Assembly: GCA_002928955.1 (NCBI GenBank)
Contig: PERT01000024.1
Span: 1 to 48,320 of the forward strand
Direction: 5' to 3'
DNA from: Hyphomicrobium sp.
GTDB lineage: Bacteria > Pseudomonadota > Alphaproteobacteria > Rhizobiales > Hyphomicrobiaceae
Length of the DNA stretch: 48,320 nucleotides
Every line of letters begins with the position of its first letter. Positions within the stretch are counted from its first letter, which is position 1. Both the position numbers and the translations under genes were made by a program. The notes beneath the pieces were generated by a model that did no database searches, was not told the origin of the DNA, and saw nothing but the letters and a program-made list of their open reading frames with translations. Of the stretch, positions 8,475 to 17,644 are shown piece after piece.

Positions 8475-9998
8475 ATGACGAATGCCACAAATGGCAATCC
8501 GCGCTTCAGCGCTGGTTCCATGCCAGCCGCTTTTGCACTGGCTGCTGGTGGTTGCCTTTTCGTTTCAGGCCCGGCTGCTGATCGGGCGATGGCCGGCGAA
8601 AACACCAGCGACGTGCCGAAAAACGAGACGTGGATTGCGAAATCTTTCCGCCCTGGCCCCGAGTACAAAGGCAAATACGATCCCGAGGAGCAGGTAGAAA
8701 TCTATGGCGGCAAGGTTGCGGTTGAACCTCCACGACCACTTCTTGAGATCGGCCGGGAGCAGTATACTTCCGGCATCTACGACCCCAGCAGCACAATACT
8801 CGGTCAGTTGAACCCGCTGATGCCCGGCCTGTCGGTCTACGGCGACTGGCGCACAGCAGTCGCCTACAACAATAATAACGGCAAGGATATCGCCCAGATT
8901 GCGACACGGCTGAACCTCGATGTCGACATCAAGATCACAGCGACCGAACGAATTCACGCCTTTTTCACGCCGTTTCAAGAGAACAATGTCAAATTCACCC
9001 GCTTCGAGTTCGGCGGCGGCGATGGCAATGAGAAGTTCAACTTCGAGTTCGATCCGAACCCGCAGACACTGTTCGTCGAGGGTGACGTCGGTTCCATCTA
9101 TTCGGGCCTTGCCGGAACGGAAGCAGATTTCGATCTGCCGTTCTCGGCCGGTCTGTTCCCGCTGTTCCTGCAGAACGGGATCTGGGCGAACGATGCAATC
9201 CTGGGCGGCGCCCTCAGCCTCACAGCCAGGAACTCACGGAAACTCGGGCTCTCCAATTACGACATCACATTCTTTGCCGCGTTCGACAACGTCGACAACG
9301 CCAGCCTCGTCAGGGAGAAGGGGGTTATCGACAATCACAGCGCCAATCTGTTTGGCATAGCGACCTTCATCGACGCCTTCAGCGGCTATATCGAAGCCGG
9401 CTATGGCTACATCCAAGGGCTGGCCGAGCGGGATGAGGTCAACGAGCACTACCTGACCGCAGCCTATACCCGGAGGTATTCCAATCTTCTGTCGAACTCG
9501 ACCCGGCTGTTCGCGAATTTCGGTGAAGACAACACTGGTAGCACCGACGGATTTGTCATCATCTCCGAGAACAGCCTGATTACGCACCTGCCGAGCACCC
9601 TGCTTCCCTACGCCAACGCCTTCCTAGGCTTCGGCAACCCCAAGCCCCTGGTCGACGGGAACAATGCCGGCATACTGAAGAACGTCGGCATCAACTTCGA
9701 GACTGACGCGCTGACTGGTTATCCGAAGCTCGACGACACCGGATCCAATACGTGGGGCGGAGCGATCGGTCTGCAGTATCTGTTCGATCTGAACGAGCAG
9801 CTTGTCTTCGAGTTCGCGATGGTGCAGCCGTTTGAAAACGACGGCATCGGCGCCAAAGATTCCCAGTATGCTTTTGCGGTCCGGTATCAGGTACCGATCA
9901 GCAGGGCTTGGCTGCTTCGTGCCGATGCCACATATCAAATTCAGGAAGGTGTCGAGGACAACTTTGGCGTTCGCACAGAGTTGCGCCAGAAGTTCTGA
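8475..9998 (+). CDS. Outer-membrane beta-barrel protein next to the pentaheme cytochrome
   Basis: The product is about 507 residues. It has an N-terminal export signal, alternating hydrophobic strands with aromatic girdles throughout, and a terminal Phe (RTELRQKF), the hallmark of BAM-assembled barrels. I chose ATG at 8475, preceded by GGGGGA, over an upstream frame start at 8397 that would add 26 basic residues before the signal. It follows the pentaheme cytochrome directly and ends before a hairpin terminator. I do not recognise MtrB or PioB sequence motifs, so the family is open. The pairing suggests either a porin-cytochrome electron conduit or a substrate channel serving the cytochrome. 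Confidence 0.75.
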   Translation: MTNATNGNPRFSAGSMPAAFALAAGGCLFVSGPAADRAMAGENTSDVPKNETWIAKSFRPGPEYKGKYDPEEQVEIYGGKVAVEPPRPLLEIGREQYTSGIYDPSSTILGQLNPLMPGLSVYGDWRTAVAYNNNNGKDIAQIATRLNLDVDIKITATERIHAFFTPFQENNVKFTRFEFGGGDGNEKFNFEFDPNPQTLFVEGDVGSIYSGLAGTEADFDLPFSAGLFPLFLQNGIWANDAILGGALSLTARNSRKLGLSNYDITFFAAFDNVDNASLVREKGVIDNHSANLFGIATFIDAFSGYIEAGYGYIQGLAERDEVNEHYLTAAYTRRYSNLLSNSTRLFANFGEDNTGSTDGFVIISENSLITHLPSTLLPYANAFLGFGNPKPLVDGNNAGILKNVGINFETDALTGYPKLDDTGSNTWGGAIGLQYLFDLNEQLVFEFAMVQPFENDGIGAKDSQYAFAVRYQVPISRAWLLRADATYQIQEGVEDNFGVRTELRQKF

Positions 9999-10004
9999 AC
10001 GAAA

Positions 10005-10036
10005 CGACCGGGCGGTGCAGACCGCCCGGCCGGTCG
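10005..10036. terminator. GC-rich hairpin between convergent barrel and YceI genes
   Basis: A nine-base perfect stem (10008-10016 with 10021-10029) and loop GCAG, extended outward by a few pairs around one bulge, lie just after the barrel stop and before the YceI stop. There is no clear T tract, so it may act as a bidirectional barrier rather than a canonical terminator. Confidence 0.55.
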
Positions 10037-10063
10037 TGACGTAATACACACCTTAGACCTCGT

Positions 10064-10759
10064 TCAGAGAGGCCGGAGAATTGCTGCAATATGAAGGTCC
10101 ACATCGTCATCGACCAGCGATTGATACTTCGTCATGTTAAATGCGCTGCGCTGAATCCGTGTCGTGGCGACAAACTTGCGCGCTCCAACATCATATTTCA
10201 ATGCGGGATCGTCGTGTGGCACGAGTAGTACATTAAGCGTCACTGGCTTGGTTACCCCATTGATCGTGATCTCCCCCGACACGGTCGCCTCACTTGCGGA
10301 GATCGCACGGACGGCGAGGCTTTTGAAAGCGATCACAGGCGATGTGTCGACGCTGAAGAAGCCTGAGCCCTTGAGTTCACTGTCGACGATAGGTTCCCCG
10401 GTCGCCAAACTCGCCGCGACGATCGACGCATTGATCGTACTTTTTTCCGGGGCCGCTTCGTCGAAATCGAGTGTGCCGCTGACATTGGTGAAGCGGCCAC
10501 GTTGTGTGGCATACAACATTTTGTAAGTGAAAGTAACTTCTGTACGGCGCTGATCGAAAACGTATCGACGGGCCTGCGCCGGCAACGCCGAAACAATGAT
10601 CGATGAAACGACCAGGAGGGCGCTGAGCGAAATCCGCAATGGCAATGCGATGGACGCTGGCTGCGCCGCTACCGCTGATGCACGCATGCAAGGATTGCAC
10701 AACGCGCGAGAACTTCCGGAGTTTCGAACATCGGCACGCATGGGCAGGATGTTCATCAT
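10064..10759 (-). CDS. YceI-family periplasmic protein
   Basis: The product is 231 residues. After a rather long N-terminal region (about 65 residues) with a hydrophobic export segment ending in ALPAQA, the mature part has the YceI layout. It includes the start YVFDQRRTEVTFTYKM, central segments on GEPIVDSELKGSGFF, a GEITINGVTKPV segment, and an end with RSAFNMTKY and VDLHIAA. YceI proteins are lipocalin-like barrels that bind isoprenoid lipids. The first codon, ATG at 10759, overlaps the stop of the small membrane protein upstream, and a GAAAGGA sits before it; ATG at 10756 is equally possible. The genome context with cytochromes is common for YceI but does not define its function. Confidence 0.88.
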   Translation of the reverse strand: MMNILPMRADVRNSGSSRALCNPCMRASAVAAQPASIALPLRISLSALLVVSSIIVSALPAQARRYVFDQRRTEVTFTYKMLYATQRGRFTNVSGTLDFDEAAPEKSTINASIVAASLATGEPIVDSELKGSGFFSVDTSPVIAFKSLAVRAISASEATVSGEITINGVTKPVTLNVLLVPHDDPALKYDVGARKFVATTRIQRSAFNMTKYQSLVDDDVDLHIAAILRPL

Positions 10760-10941
10760 TTTTCCTTTCGCAGATCATGCAGATGGAGCAGGTCGCCGGT
10801 GTTGGAATGGGTCAGGGCGTGCACTACTTCAGATGTCTCATCTTTCACGGCCAGGGCGCCGATGGCAACAAGCCAGCCGCAGAATGCAATTACCAGGGGC
10901 CAAAAGAGTCCGAGAATTAGATCAAACGTAGCTGTTGCCAT
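10756..10941 (-). CDS. Small single-pass membrane protein upstream of YceI gene
   Basis: This 61-residue protein has one strong hydrophobic segment (about residues 8-33, LILGLFWPLVIAFCGWLVAIGALAV) and a charged, His-containing tail. ATG at 10941 has GGGAG six bases upstream; a GTG one codon earlier is in frame. Its stop overlaps the YceI start in an ATGA, so the pair forms a coupled unit. I do not recognise the family. It may help YceI in the membrane, by position only. Confidence 0.6.
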   Translation of the reverse strand: MATATFDLILGLFWPLVIAFCGWLVAIGALAVKDETSEVVHALTHSNTGDLLHLHDLRKEK

Positions 10942-11911
10942 CACGCGCTCCCCCCCGTATTCATGTCGAGTGCCTCTGCTCGCTTGAGACTGCGAATTCT
11001 AAACTTCCCAATGTTTCGGCTTGGAATATGTCTCCACCGCTATTTTCGCACTCATAAGAGCATTCGCACAATGGCAATAATTTGTTTGATAAATGCTCAC
11101 GAGAATTTATTCTCAATAGTTCAAACAAAATCTGTCGCCACTTCTGATAGACGCCCCCTTCGCTAGTGTTCCGGCGCCGACATTTGATCTGGAGCGCGTT
11201 GCAATGGGAATCGAATGTCGGCGCCGGAACACTAGACATGCAAAATGAGGGGCTGTGATATGCCTTCTGGTGTTTGGATATTCGTCGACGTGGCGTCGAG
11301 TTGGTGACCACTTGAAAGTGGTATCCTGCGGCAGGTCCAGGGATTGGGAGCAACTTCACCGTGAAGCTGCAAGAGGGCTCCGAGGCGAAATCCCACCACT
11401 TTTGGCCTATCAGCCAAAAAATTGAACGACGATCGACGCCACAACGCCGGGTTGCGCAGATTTCCGATCGGATCAACAAACTGGCTTAACCGGTTCCCGC
11501 TCAGGCTCTCTGACGTGGCTCCGGCCTGACGATCGGCACGCCGCGTCCTGTCTCTGTGGACATTGGACTGATCTTCGTCAATGCCAGCGGCCGGCAGCGT
11601 GCTCGGGCGCCACGATGTTCGGCTGCTATCGACGTTCCGGCTCGACGAGTCCCCGCCGGGCGGCTTTAGCGCGCAATCGACGCTCGTCCAAACGAGCACG
11701 TCGCGGCCGGTTCAAGCGAAAGCGCTCACCCGTCAACATTCGTTCGAGGGACCCTTTGAAGTCCTTCGCCGGCTGACTGCAAGAGATCGGGTGAGGCGCC
11801 GCAACCAAAAGACATGCCCGGTTCTCGCAGGATTGCCTTCTCTCAGTCGGCGGACCGATGCGCCTCAAGCACGTGACACGTTGCGGCCATGGTGAATCAA
11901 ATGGGTTGTAC
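10942..11911. other. Intergenic region with one palindromic repeat
   Basis: This is about 970 bases without a supportable gene. It includes the 73-base palindrome at 11163-11235, listed separately. Reading frames on both strands here run across the palindrome and lack ribosome sites or recognised motifs. Confidence 0.5.
11163..11235. repeat. Long palindromic repeat, family A, copy 1
   Basis: Near-perfect 25-base arms start CTAGTGTTCCGGCGCCGACA and end with its inverse, around a 23-base loop containing GGAGCGCGTTGCAATGGGAA. The same arms, with the loop inverted, recur at 48153-48228. It lies outside genes. Confidence 0.85.
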
Positions 11912-12841
11912 TCAGTATATCGCCGGCACATGCATGTCGGCCGGCACAGGCTCACGCTCGTATTCGGGGTTGCGCACACGCTCGGGCAGGATCACCGGCG
12001 TCCGCTCGATTTCCTGGTAGGGGATCTGCGACAGCAGGTGATGGATACAATTGAGCCGCGCCCGCTTCTTGTCGTCGGCTGGCACCACCCACCATCGCGC
12101 CTCGGGGATATGGGTGCGCTCCAGCATCTCCTCCTTGGCCTTGGTATAGTCTTCCCAGCGCCGTCGTGACTCAAGATCCATGGGCGATAGCTTCCACTGC
12201 TTGATGGGATCCTTGATACGCATATCGAATCGCAGTTCCTGCTCCTCGTCGGAGACCGAGAACCAGTACTTGACCAGGATGATGCCGGAGCGGATCAGCA
12301 TCTTTTCGAACTCGGGCACCGAGCGGAAGAACTCATCCACGTCGTGCTCGTTGCAGAAGCCCATCACGCGCTCGACGCCAGCTCGGTTGTACCAGGAGCG
12401 GTCGAACAGGACGATTTCACCGCCCGCCGGTAGGTGCGAGATATAGCGTTGGAAGTACCATTGCGTGCGCTCGCGCTCGTTCGGCGCGGGAAGAGCGGCC
12501 ACCCGGCAGACTCGGGGATTGAGCCGCTGCGTGATGCGCTTGATAGCGCCGCCCTTGCCAGCCGAATCACGGCCCTCGAACAGCACCACGACCTTGAGCT
12601 TTTCGTGTTGCACCCAGTCTTGCAGCTTGACGAGTTCGCGTTGCAGGCGGAACAGCTCTTTGAAGTAGACGCCGCGAGCTAGCGAGCCGTCGTCGGCGGG
12701 AGGGGCTTCGCGTAAATCGACAAGTTCGCCGAGCCGATCGTCGTCGAGTTCCATCTCCAGCTCTTCATCGAAGCTGTCCTCCATCTCGGCGCGGTGCCGA
12801 TCGGTCCATCTCTTCTGACCGCTATGCGTGTCTTCGCCCAT
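11912..12841 (-). CDS. ppk2: Polyphosphate kinase 2 (polyphosphate:nucleotide phosphotransferase)
   Basis: The 309-residue protein has the PPK2 core. Walker A (EGRDSAGKG) is near residues 89-97 and the Walker B/lid segment (FDRSWYNRAG) near 146-155. A WYFQRYI stretch before it and an acidic N-terminal extension of about 50 residues complete it. PPK2 enzymes move phosphate between polyphosphate and nucleoside di- or monophosphates in the cytoplasm. Length matches single-domain class I enzymes, which favour nucleoside diphosphates, but substrate preference cannot be fixed by eye. The start ATG has GAGGGG upstream. It is monocistronic as far as visible. Confidence 0.93.
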   Translation of the reverse strand: MGEDTHSGQKRWTDRHRAEMEDSFDEELEMELDDDRLGELVDLREAPPADDGSLARGVYFKELFRLQRELVKLQDWVQHEKLKVVVLFEGRDSAGKGGAIKRITQRLNPRVCRVAALPAPNERERTQWYFQRYISHLPAGGEIVLFDRSWYNRAGVERVMGFCNEHDVDEFFRSVPEFEKMLIRSGIILVKYWFSVSDEEQELRFDMRIKDPIKQWKLSPMDLESRRRWEDYTKAKEEMLERTHIPEARWWVVPADDKKRARLNCIHHLLSQIPYQEIERTPVILPERVRNPEYEREPVPADMHVPAIY

Positions 12842-13463
12842 TGCTGTGCCCCTCGTGGATCGACACGAACTGTCATCGCTCTCGTGTTACAGGCGTGTGA
12901 CAGCCTGAAGGTGACTCCTTGATGATTAGCGCGATCACGCCAGCGCACAGCGTCACTGTCAGGGACTTGGAGCTATCGCAAAATCTTGGTGACGGCCGGG
13001 CCGGTCAGGCGGCGGCGGTTGCGGGCAGGGAGAGATCGGGCGCGGAACTGCTTCAGCTTCAATCAGAGCCCGCTTAACGCACACACGCACCTGTGACGTG
13101 ACGTAGCGCTGAGCCACCCTGCATCCGTGTGTGACAGGTGTGTGACGGCGATTTCTCGAGAAGTGTGCCGATGCGCCATTGATGAGCCACCCGAGACATT
13201 GGGGACAGATCGTTCCGGACACATGGGTAACACTTTCCGCGGATTGTGCGCGGTAGGTGCGGCTCGCGGGAGACGTTCGCCTCCCCGCCCAAAGCACAGT
13301 TCACGCCGTGATCGAGCGGTTGTGGAGACGCCGCCGATTGCCCCGTTCGAGGCTGAAAACGGCGACGAGTAGCTCCGACCAAGGCTACCCTGCCTCGTGA
13401 TCATACCGTGCTTTTATCGGGAGATGGGTTTGAGCGCCTGATCAGCTAACCCTTTGGGAAATT
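12842..13463. other. Intergenic region before the tRNA-Pro attachment site
   Basis: About 620 bases of host sequence between the polyphosphate kinase gene and the left element junction. I see short inverted GTGTGACAG-type motifs near 12,890-12,910 and 13,125-13,145, but no gene that I can support. Confidence 0.4.
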
Positions 13464-13516
13464 TGGTCGGAGCGAGAGGATTTGAACCTCCGACCCCCAG
13501 TCCCCCAGACTGGTGC
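13464..13516 (-). pseudogene. Stranded 3' part of tRNA-Pro(GGG), left attachment site of element 1
   Basis: These 53 bases are identical to 25173-25225 of the intact tRNA-Pro. They hold CCA, the acceptor 3' strand, the T arm, the variable region and the anticodon arm. Beyond 13516 the sequence differs and the D arm and acceptor 5' strand are missing, so it cannot fold as a tRNA. The 17-base core shared by all three sites is 13500-13516. It is most likely the ancestral host 3' half, cut off by integration. Confidence 0.9.
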
Positions 13517-13612
13517 ATAAACACTCAAAAACCAAACTCCGATGCTAGAAAAGCATTAAAATTGCCTATTGTCCAGGGCTATTGCCAACCCCTCGCGGCG
13601 CAAGTTACCGTT

Positions 13613-13625
13613 CGAAAACCGTTCG
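13613..13625 (+). repeat. Direct repeat at left end of element 1 (candidate integrase arm site)
   Basis: The 13-mer cgaaaaccgttcg occurs here, about 97 bases inside the left core, and again at 25105-25117, about 56 bases from the right tRNA end, in the same orientation. A terminal pair like this fits arm-type binding sites of a tyrosine recombinase. Confidence 0.6.
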
Positions 13626-13658
13626 GCTGATTTGGCGCCTTTCGATCCGGGGATAAGC

Positions 13659-14912
13659 ATGGGACGCAGAAGGCAAACTCTCACCGAAGACAAAATCCGC
13701 CATCTGAAGGCAGGCAGCGGCATCCATCGCGATGACCGGGTGGGCGGGCTCTTCCTAGACGTGGGCAAGTTCAAACGCTCATGGAAAGTCCAGGGCACCG
13801 CCTATGACGTGCTGAGGTCGGACGGGGACGGCGGGCACGAGTTCGCCGACCGCGTGGACATGCGCCACACCCTTGGGCAATGGCCAGCGATGAGCTTGGA
13901 CGAGGCCCGCAAGGCGGCGATTGACGCGCTTGCGCTGATGAAGAAGGGCATTCATCCCGCCCGTTCCAGCGTGGGCGCCCTCTACACGGTGGAGGACCTC
14001 TACAATCAGAATGACAAGCGGCTAGAGCGTGACGGTGCCAGCGAGGTGAACCGGCGCAACATCATGGGCAACGCCACGCGCCACCTCAAGGACTGGATGC
14101 CCAAACCGCTGGCGGAAATCACCACGGACATGGTGGTGGAGCGGCACAACGTGATTGCCTTCGATGACGGCCACCCCGAGGCCGCGCGCCATCTGTTCAA
14201 GGAGTTCTCCGCAGCATGGAACATCTTCCGCGAGCTGAACCGCAAGCTGCCTGAATGCCCGGTGCCCAGGCGACGGCTCTACGCCAAGCGGTCCATGGAA
14301 GGGGCGGAAGACAAGCCACTCCACGGCGATGAGTGGTCGCGCTTCTGGCAACACGCCACCGAGCACCCGGACCAGCTCAAGGGGCTGTCTCTGAAGTTCA
14401 ACCTGTTGAGCGGCACCCGGCCGGTGAACACGGCGGACCTGGAGTGGAGGTGGTGCGACCTGGATGCCGCGCGGGTGAACTACCCCGGCAGCGTCATGAA
14501 GAACGGCGCCCGGTTCGTGCTGCCCCTCAGCGGCGCCATGCTGGACGTGCTCAGGCAGGCCCGCGAGCTGTGGGACGGCCCGCTGGTTTTCTACCGGCGC
14601 CCGGCCGCGCCTGGGCATAAGCGGTGGCGCGAGCAGCCCACCCGCGAGCGTCAACCCGAGACGGGCGAATGGGTGCGGACGCCCCGCCCCCTGTCCGGCC
14701 TCGTGGGCCACCGACTGAGGCACTCACACAGCAACGTGTGCCGCGCCCTGGGCATAGACCAGGACATGCGAAACATGCTCCACGCTCAACGTGTGGAGGG
14801 CATCGCGGATGTTTACACGTCTCGGTTGTTTCAATTCCCACAGCTCTTGGAAGCTCAGGAGCGGATTACCGCTGAAATTCTAAGGCGTTGCGGGGTCGCA
14901 GGAGGCAAATGA
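13659..14912 (+). CDS. int: Element 1 tyrosine-recombinase integrase
   Basis: The 417-residue protein has an N-terminal DNA-binding part and a C-terminal phage-integrase catalytic domain. Visible catalytic residues are Arg254 (SGTRPVNTADLEW), His351 and Arg354 (GHRLRH) and the nucleophile Tyr386 (ADVYTSR). Its start, ATG at 13659, follows GGGGA; an upstream in-frame start at 13569 would add 30 residues that look like untranslated sequence. It lies just inside the left attachment site and points into the element. It is homologous along its length to the element 2 integrase but clearly diverged. It should catalyse integration at, and excision from, the tRNA-Pro anticodon region. Confidence 0.92.
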   Translation: MGRRRQTLTEDKIRHLKAGSGIHRDDRVGGLFLDVGKFKRSWKVQGTAYDVLRSDGDGGHEFADRVDMRHTLGQWPAMSLDEARKAAIDALALMKKGIHPARSSVGALYTVEDLYNQNDKRLERDGASEVNRRNIMGNATRHLKDWMPKPLAEITTDMVVERHNVIAFDDGHPEAARHLFKEFSAAWNIFRELNRKLPECPVPRRRLYAKRSMEGAEDKPLHGDEWSRFWQHATEHPDQLKGLSLKFNLLSGTRPVNTADLEWRWCDLDAARVNYPGSVMKNGARFVLPLSGAMLDVLRQARELWDGPLVFYRRPAAPGHKRWREQPTRERQPETGEWVRTPRPLSGLVGHRLRHSHSNVCRALGIDQDMRNMLHAQRVEGIADVYTSRLFQFPQLLEAQERITAEILRRCGVAGGK

Positions 14913-15019
14913 CAACGTAAGTCATTGACGTTGCTCATTGTTTCAGAAAATTTTGTTTGACGTTCTCGTTACGTCCCGGCATGATTTGGACACCGCAACC
15001 CCCTGCGAGGTCCGAGGAC

Positions 15020-15256
15020 ATGACCGAGGAAGACAAGCTCATCACCACCGAGGACCTGTCCCGGTGGATCAAGGTAAAGACGTTCACGCTGGACAAGTGG
15101 GCGATGCGGGGCAAAGGCCCCGCATTCATCATGCTGGGCAACCGCATGCGCCGCTACCGCGTGGCGGACGTGCGCGCCTGGATGGAAGCCCAGGCCAAAG
15201 AATACGTGGAGGCCCTCCAGGCTAAGCGTGAAGAACGCGAGGCCCGCCATGTGTGA
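15020..15256 (+). CDS. Element 1 AlpA/excisionase-like helix-turn-helix protein
   Basis: About 78 residues in MerR/AlpA style: ITTEDLSRWIKVKTFTLDKWAMRGKGPAFIMLGNRMRRYRVADVRAWMEA. This is the typical winged helix-turn-helix of excisionases and AlpA regulators. ATG at 15020 was chosen because the domain begins directly after it. Its stop overlaps the start of the next gene. Element 2 has an equivalent gene next to its integrase. Likely role: directionality of excision or activation of the element. Confidence 0.8.
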   Translation: MTEEDKLITTEDLSRWIKVKTFTLDKWAMRGKGPAFIMLGNRMRRYRVADVRAWMEAQAKEYVEALQAKREEREARHV

Positions 15257-15698
15257 CCGCGCCCACCTTCGCCCCGAGCCCGAGCACCCCACGGACGTGG
15301 TGCCGCTGCCCCCGGTCATGGCCGACAAGCTGACGAACGCGCTCGCACAAGCAGGCTTCCAGTTGAATGATCCGAGCGTGGGCTATGCGGTCATGCGGCT
15401 CATGGTGGCCATGGGCAAGCCCACCTTCCGCCTCATCGCCAGCCTGGAGCGCATGGGCCACCGGCCGGACGTGAAGGACCGCACGGTGGTCCAGTACGGC
15501 ACGAATGCCGCCATTGCCTTCGGGTGGCACCACATCATCGCTCGCCTGGGCTCACCCCACCGCCGTTGGGTGTGGCTGGAGCCGGACGGCGTGCTGGAGG
15601 GTGGCGACCTCTACCGGGACGAGCCACGCAAGGCGGCCCTTCATGACTGGATGCGGATGAGGCGAGCGGGGTCCATCACCCGGATTGTGCGGCACTGA
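15249..15698 (+). CDS. Element 1 hypothetical protein (149 residues)
   Basis: A mostly helical 149-residue protein that starts with an ATG overlapping the stop of the AlpA-like gene, so it is translationally coupled. It contains no motif I recognise. The end (HDWMRMRRAGSITRIVR) is basic. It is followed by a hairpin and then the helicase gene. Its position between AlpA and the replication gene suggests a role in early element functions, by inference only. Confidence 0.6.
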   Translation: MCDRAHLRPEPEHPTDVVPLPPVMADKLTNALAQAGFQLNDPSVGYAVMRLMVAMGKPTFRLIASLERMGHRPDVKDRTVVQYGTNAAIAFGWHHIIARLGSPHRRWVWLEPDGVLEGGDLYRDEPRKAALHDWMRMRRAGSITRIVRH

Positions 15699-15709
15699 GC
15701 CCAATAGAA

Positions 15710-15743
15710 AAGGCCCGCCGATGTTTCCCCACGGGCGGGCCTT
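15710..15743 (+). terminator. Hairpin after the AlpA unit of element 1
   Basis: A perfect ten-base stem (AAGGCCCGCC, 15710-15719, with 15734-15743) closes a 14-base loop just after the 149-residue gene. Only a weak T stretch follows (CAACTTT). It probably ends the short AlpA transcript before the helicase gene. Confidence 0.6.
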
Positions 15744-15801
15744 CAACTTTCCAACGATGACAACCAACGGGCCCACGGAAAAGCCCAAAGGATGATGAGC
15801 T

Positions 15802-17451
15802 ATGAGTACCACGGAAAACAACGTCAGCACAATGGATTGGCCCGCGCCCGGCCGCGTGATGGTTGACCCTGCCACGCTCATTGAGCGCCACCCGGTGCTG
15901 AAGGACGTGGAGCCTCGCCTCTTGGCTGAACTGGTCAACCCGTCATCGTTCGGTGACGCCACCGAGGGCGACCTCGTGGCGGCCGTGTGCCTCGCCACCG
16001 ACGAGCAATTCCTCGCCCTCATCCGCGACCCCGAGGTGGGCGGGCTGAAGGCGGCCGATGAGAAAGACGAGCGGCACCTCTTGAGGTCCAAAGCTTACTA
16101 CGCGGCCAAGGAGTTTGTGCTCGGGGAAATCATGGCCTCTCAGCTCATCACCGAGTTCAACAACCGATATGCGGTCATCCTCAACCTTGGCGGCAAGACC
16201 CGTGTAGTGGAGCTGGTGAAAGACAAGCTCACCGGCCGCATGCTGCTCACTGTGCAGACGTTCGCGGACTTCGGCAACGCCCACCGCAACCGCGTGGTGG
16301 AGTTCGTCAGCTACGACAAGAAGGGCCACCCGGTCTTGAAATATGAGGCAGCGGGGAAGGTGTGGCTGGACCATCCGCAACGCCGCCAGTTTGACCGCGT
16401 GGTGTTCGCTCCTGGGCTAGAGGTGAGCGAGGCAGAGTGGAACCTCTTCACGGGCTTCGCTGTGAAGCCAATGACTGGCGAGCGGCACAAGGGCTTCCTC
16501 GATTATCTGTGGTTCATCGTGTGCGGTGGTGATGACCGCAAATACGAATACCTGCTCAACTGGATGGCGCGCGCTGTCCAGCTCCCTCAACTGCCTGGGC
16601 TCACGGCCGTGGTGCTCTACGGCCCCGAGGGCAGCGGCAAGACGTTCTTCGGACAGCACTTCGGAAAACTTTTCGGACAGCACTTCCTATCGCTCGCTCA
16701 GGCCAAGCACGTGGTGGGCAACTTCAATGCCCACCTCAGGACGTGCATTCTGTTGAGCGCGGAAGAGGCGTTCTTTGCTGGTGACCACCAAGCCGCGAAC
16801 GCGCTGAAGGACTTGCTGACCGGCGCCACCATTGCCGTGGAGGGGAAGGGCCTGGATGTGGAGCACAGCGCCAATTGCCTCCACCTCATCATGACGAGCA
16901 ACAGCCCGCACGTGGTGATGGCATCGCCCGAGGCCCGCCGCTTCTTTGTGTGCGAGGTCCAAGACAAATTCGGCGTGCTGGATGCCCAGGGGCAGGCTGA
17001 GAAGGAAGAGGCGCTCGGGGAACGCGCTGAGTTCTTCGGCAGCGTGGCGGCGGACCTGGAGGCGGGCGGCTATGCGGACCTGCTGGGCTTCCTGATGGCG
17101 CGCGACATCAGCGGCTTCAACCCGGAACGCGACTTGCCGCAGACGGCAGAGTTGCAGACGCAGAAGGACCTCACCAGCGAGCATGGATGGAGAGATGCGC
17201 TGGAAGCGGAATGGAGTGACCGGCCACTGAAGACCACCTCAGACGCGGTGCTCACCTTCCTGGGCATCGCTGTGAAGGACCGGGACCGAAAGACCATGAA
17301 TGAGCTGGGCAAGGTGATGCGCTCGCTGGGCTTTGAGCGGAAGGCCATTCAGTGGCAGGGGCAGACCGTCAAGGGCTACATGCGCGGGAAGACCACGGTG
17401 GATGAGCCGCCCCAAGAATGGCGCCCGGCCCCCTCCGAAACGCCCTTCTGA
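15802..17451 (+). CDS. Element 1 superfamily-3-like replication helicase
   Basis: A 549-residue protein. Walker A is GPEGSGKT at residues 274-281, an acidic Walker B (LLSAEEAFF) lies near 318-325, and the sensor-type motif C (LIMTSN) at 362-367. This is the pattern of phage and plasmid D5-type / DUF5906 helicases. The N-terminal 200 residues carry no recognised primase motif. The C-terminal part looks like a winged helix. It should unwind the element's own origin. A run of GGTTAG repeats downstream (17588-17672) could be that origin. The gene stands alone, with a hairpin before it and a non-coding region after it. Confidence 0.82.
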   Translation: MSTTENNVSTMDWPAPGRVMVDPATLIERHPVLKDVEPRLLAELVNPSSFGDATEGDLVAAVCLATDEQFLALIRDPEVGGLKAADEKDERHLLRSKAYYAAKEFVLGEIMASQLITEFNNRYAVILNLGGKTRVVELVKDKLTGRMLLTVQTFADFGNAHRNRVVEFVSYDKKGHPVLKYEAAGKVWLDHPQRRQFDRVVFAPGLEVSEAEWNLFTGFAVKPMTGERHKGFLDYLWFIVCGGDDRKYEYLLNWMARAVQLPQLPGLTAVVLYGPEGSGKTFFGQHFGKLFGQHFLSLAQAKHVVGNFNAHLRTCILLSAEEAFFAGDHQAANALKDLLTGATIAVEGKGLDVEHSANCLHLIMTSNSPHVVMASPEARRFFVCEVQDKFGVLDAQGQAEKEEALGERAEFFGSVAADLEAGGYADLLGFLMARDISGFNPERDLPQTAELQTQKDLTSEHGWRDALEAEWSDRPLKTTSDAVLTFLGIAVKDRDRKTMNELGKVMRSLGFERKAIQWQGQTVKGYMRGKTTVDEPPQEWRPAPSETPF

Positions 17452-17644
17452 AGGGTTGGGCGCCTAACCGTCTTACCGCCCAACCGTCCAAGCTCGGTTC
17501 GCGAGATTTTAGAAACGTGGAGGTCCAAGAGGGCGCACGGTGGGTGCTCTTCAATTTCTTACTGACTTACAGATTAAAGGGTTGGAGGGTTAGGTGGTAG
17601 GTGAAGCGGCTGATATAGCAGCCCTTTTGGGCTAACCCTCGGAT

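Noticed and set aside
10961-11479. A 172-codon minus-strand frame after the YceI unit
   Set aside because: It runs through the family A palindrome and has no ribosome site; composition is not protein-like.
13464-13516. A second tRNA-Pro gene at the left end
   Set aside because: Only the 3' 53 bases are there; the D arm and acceptor 5' strand are missing, so it is an attachment-site fragment.
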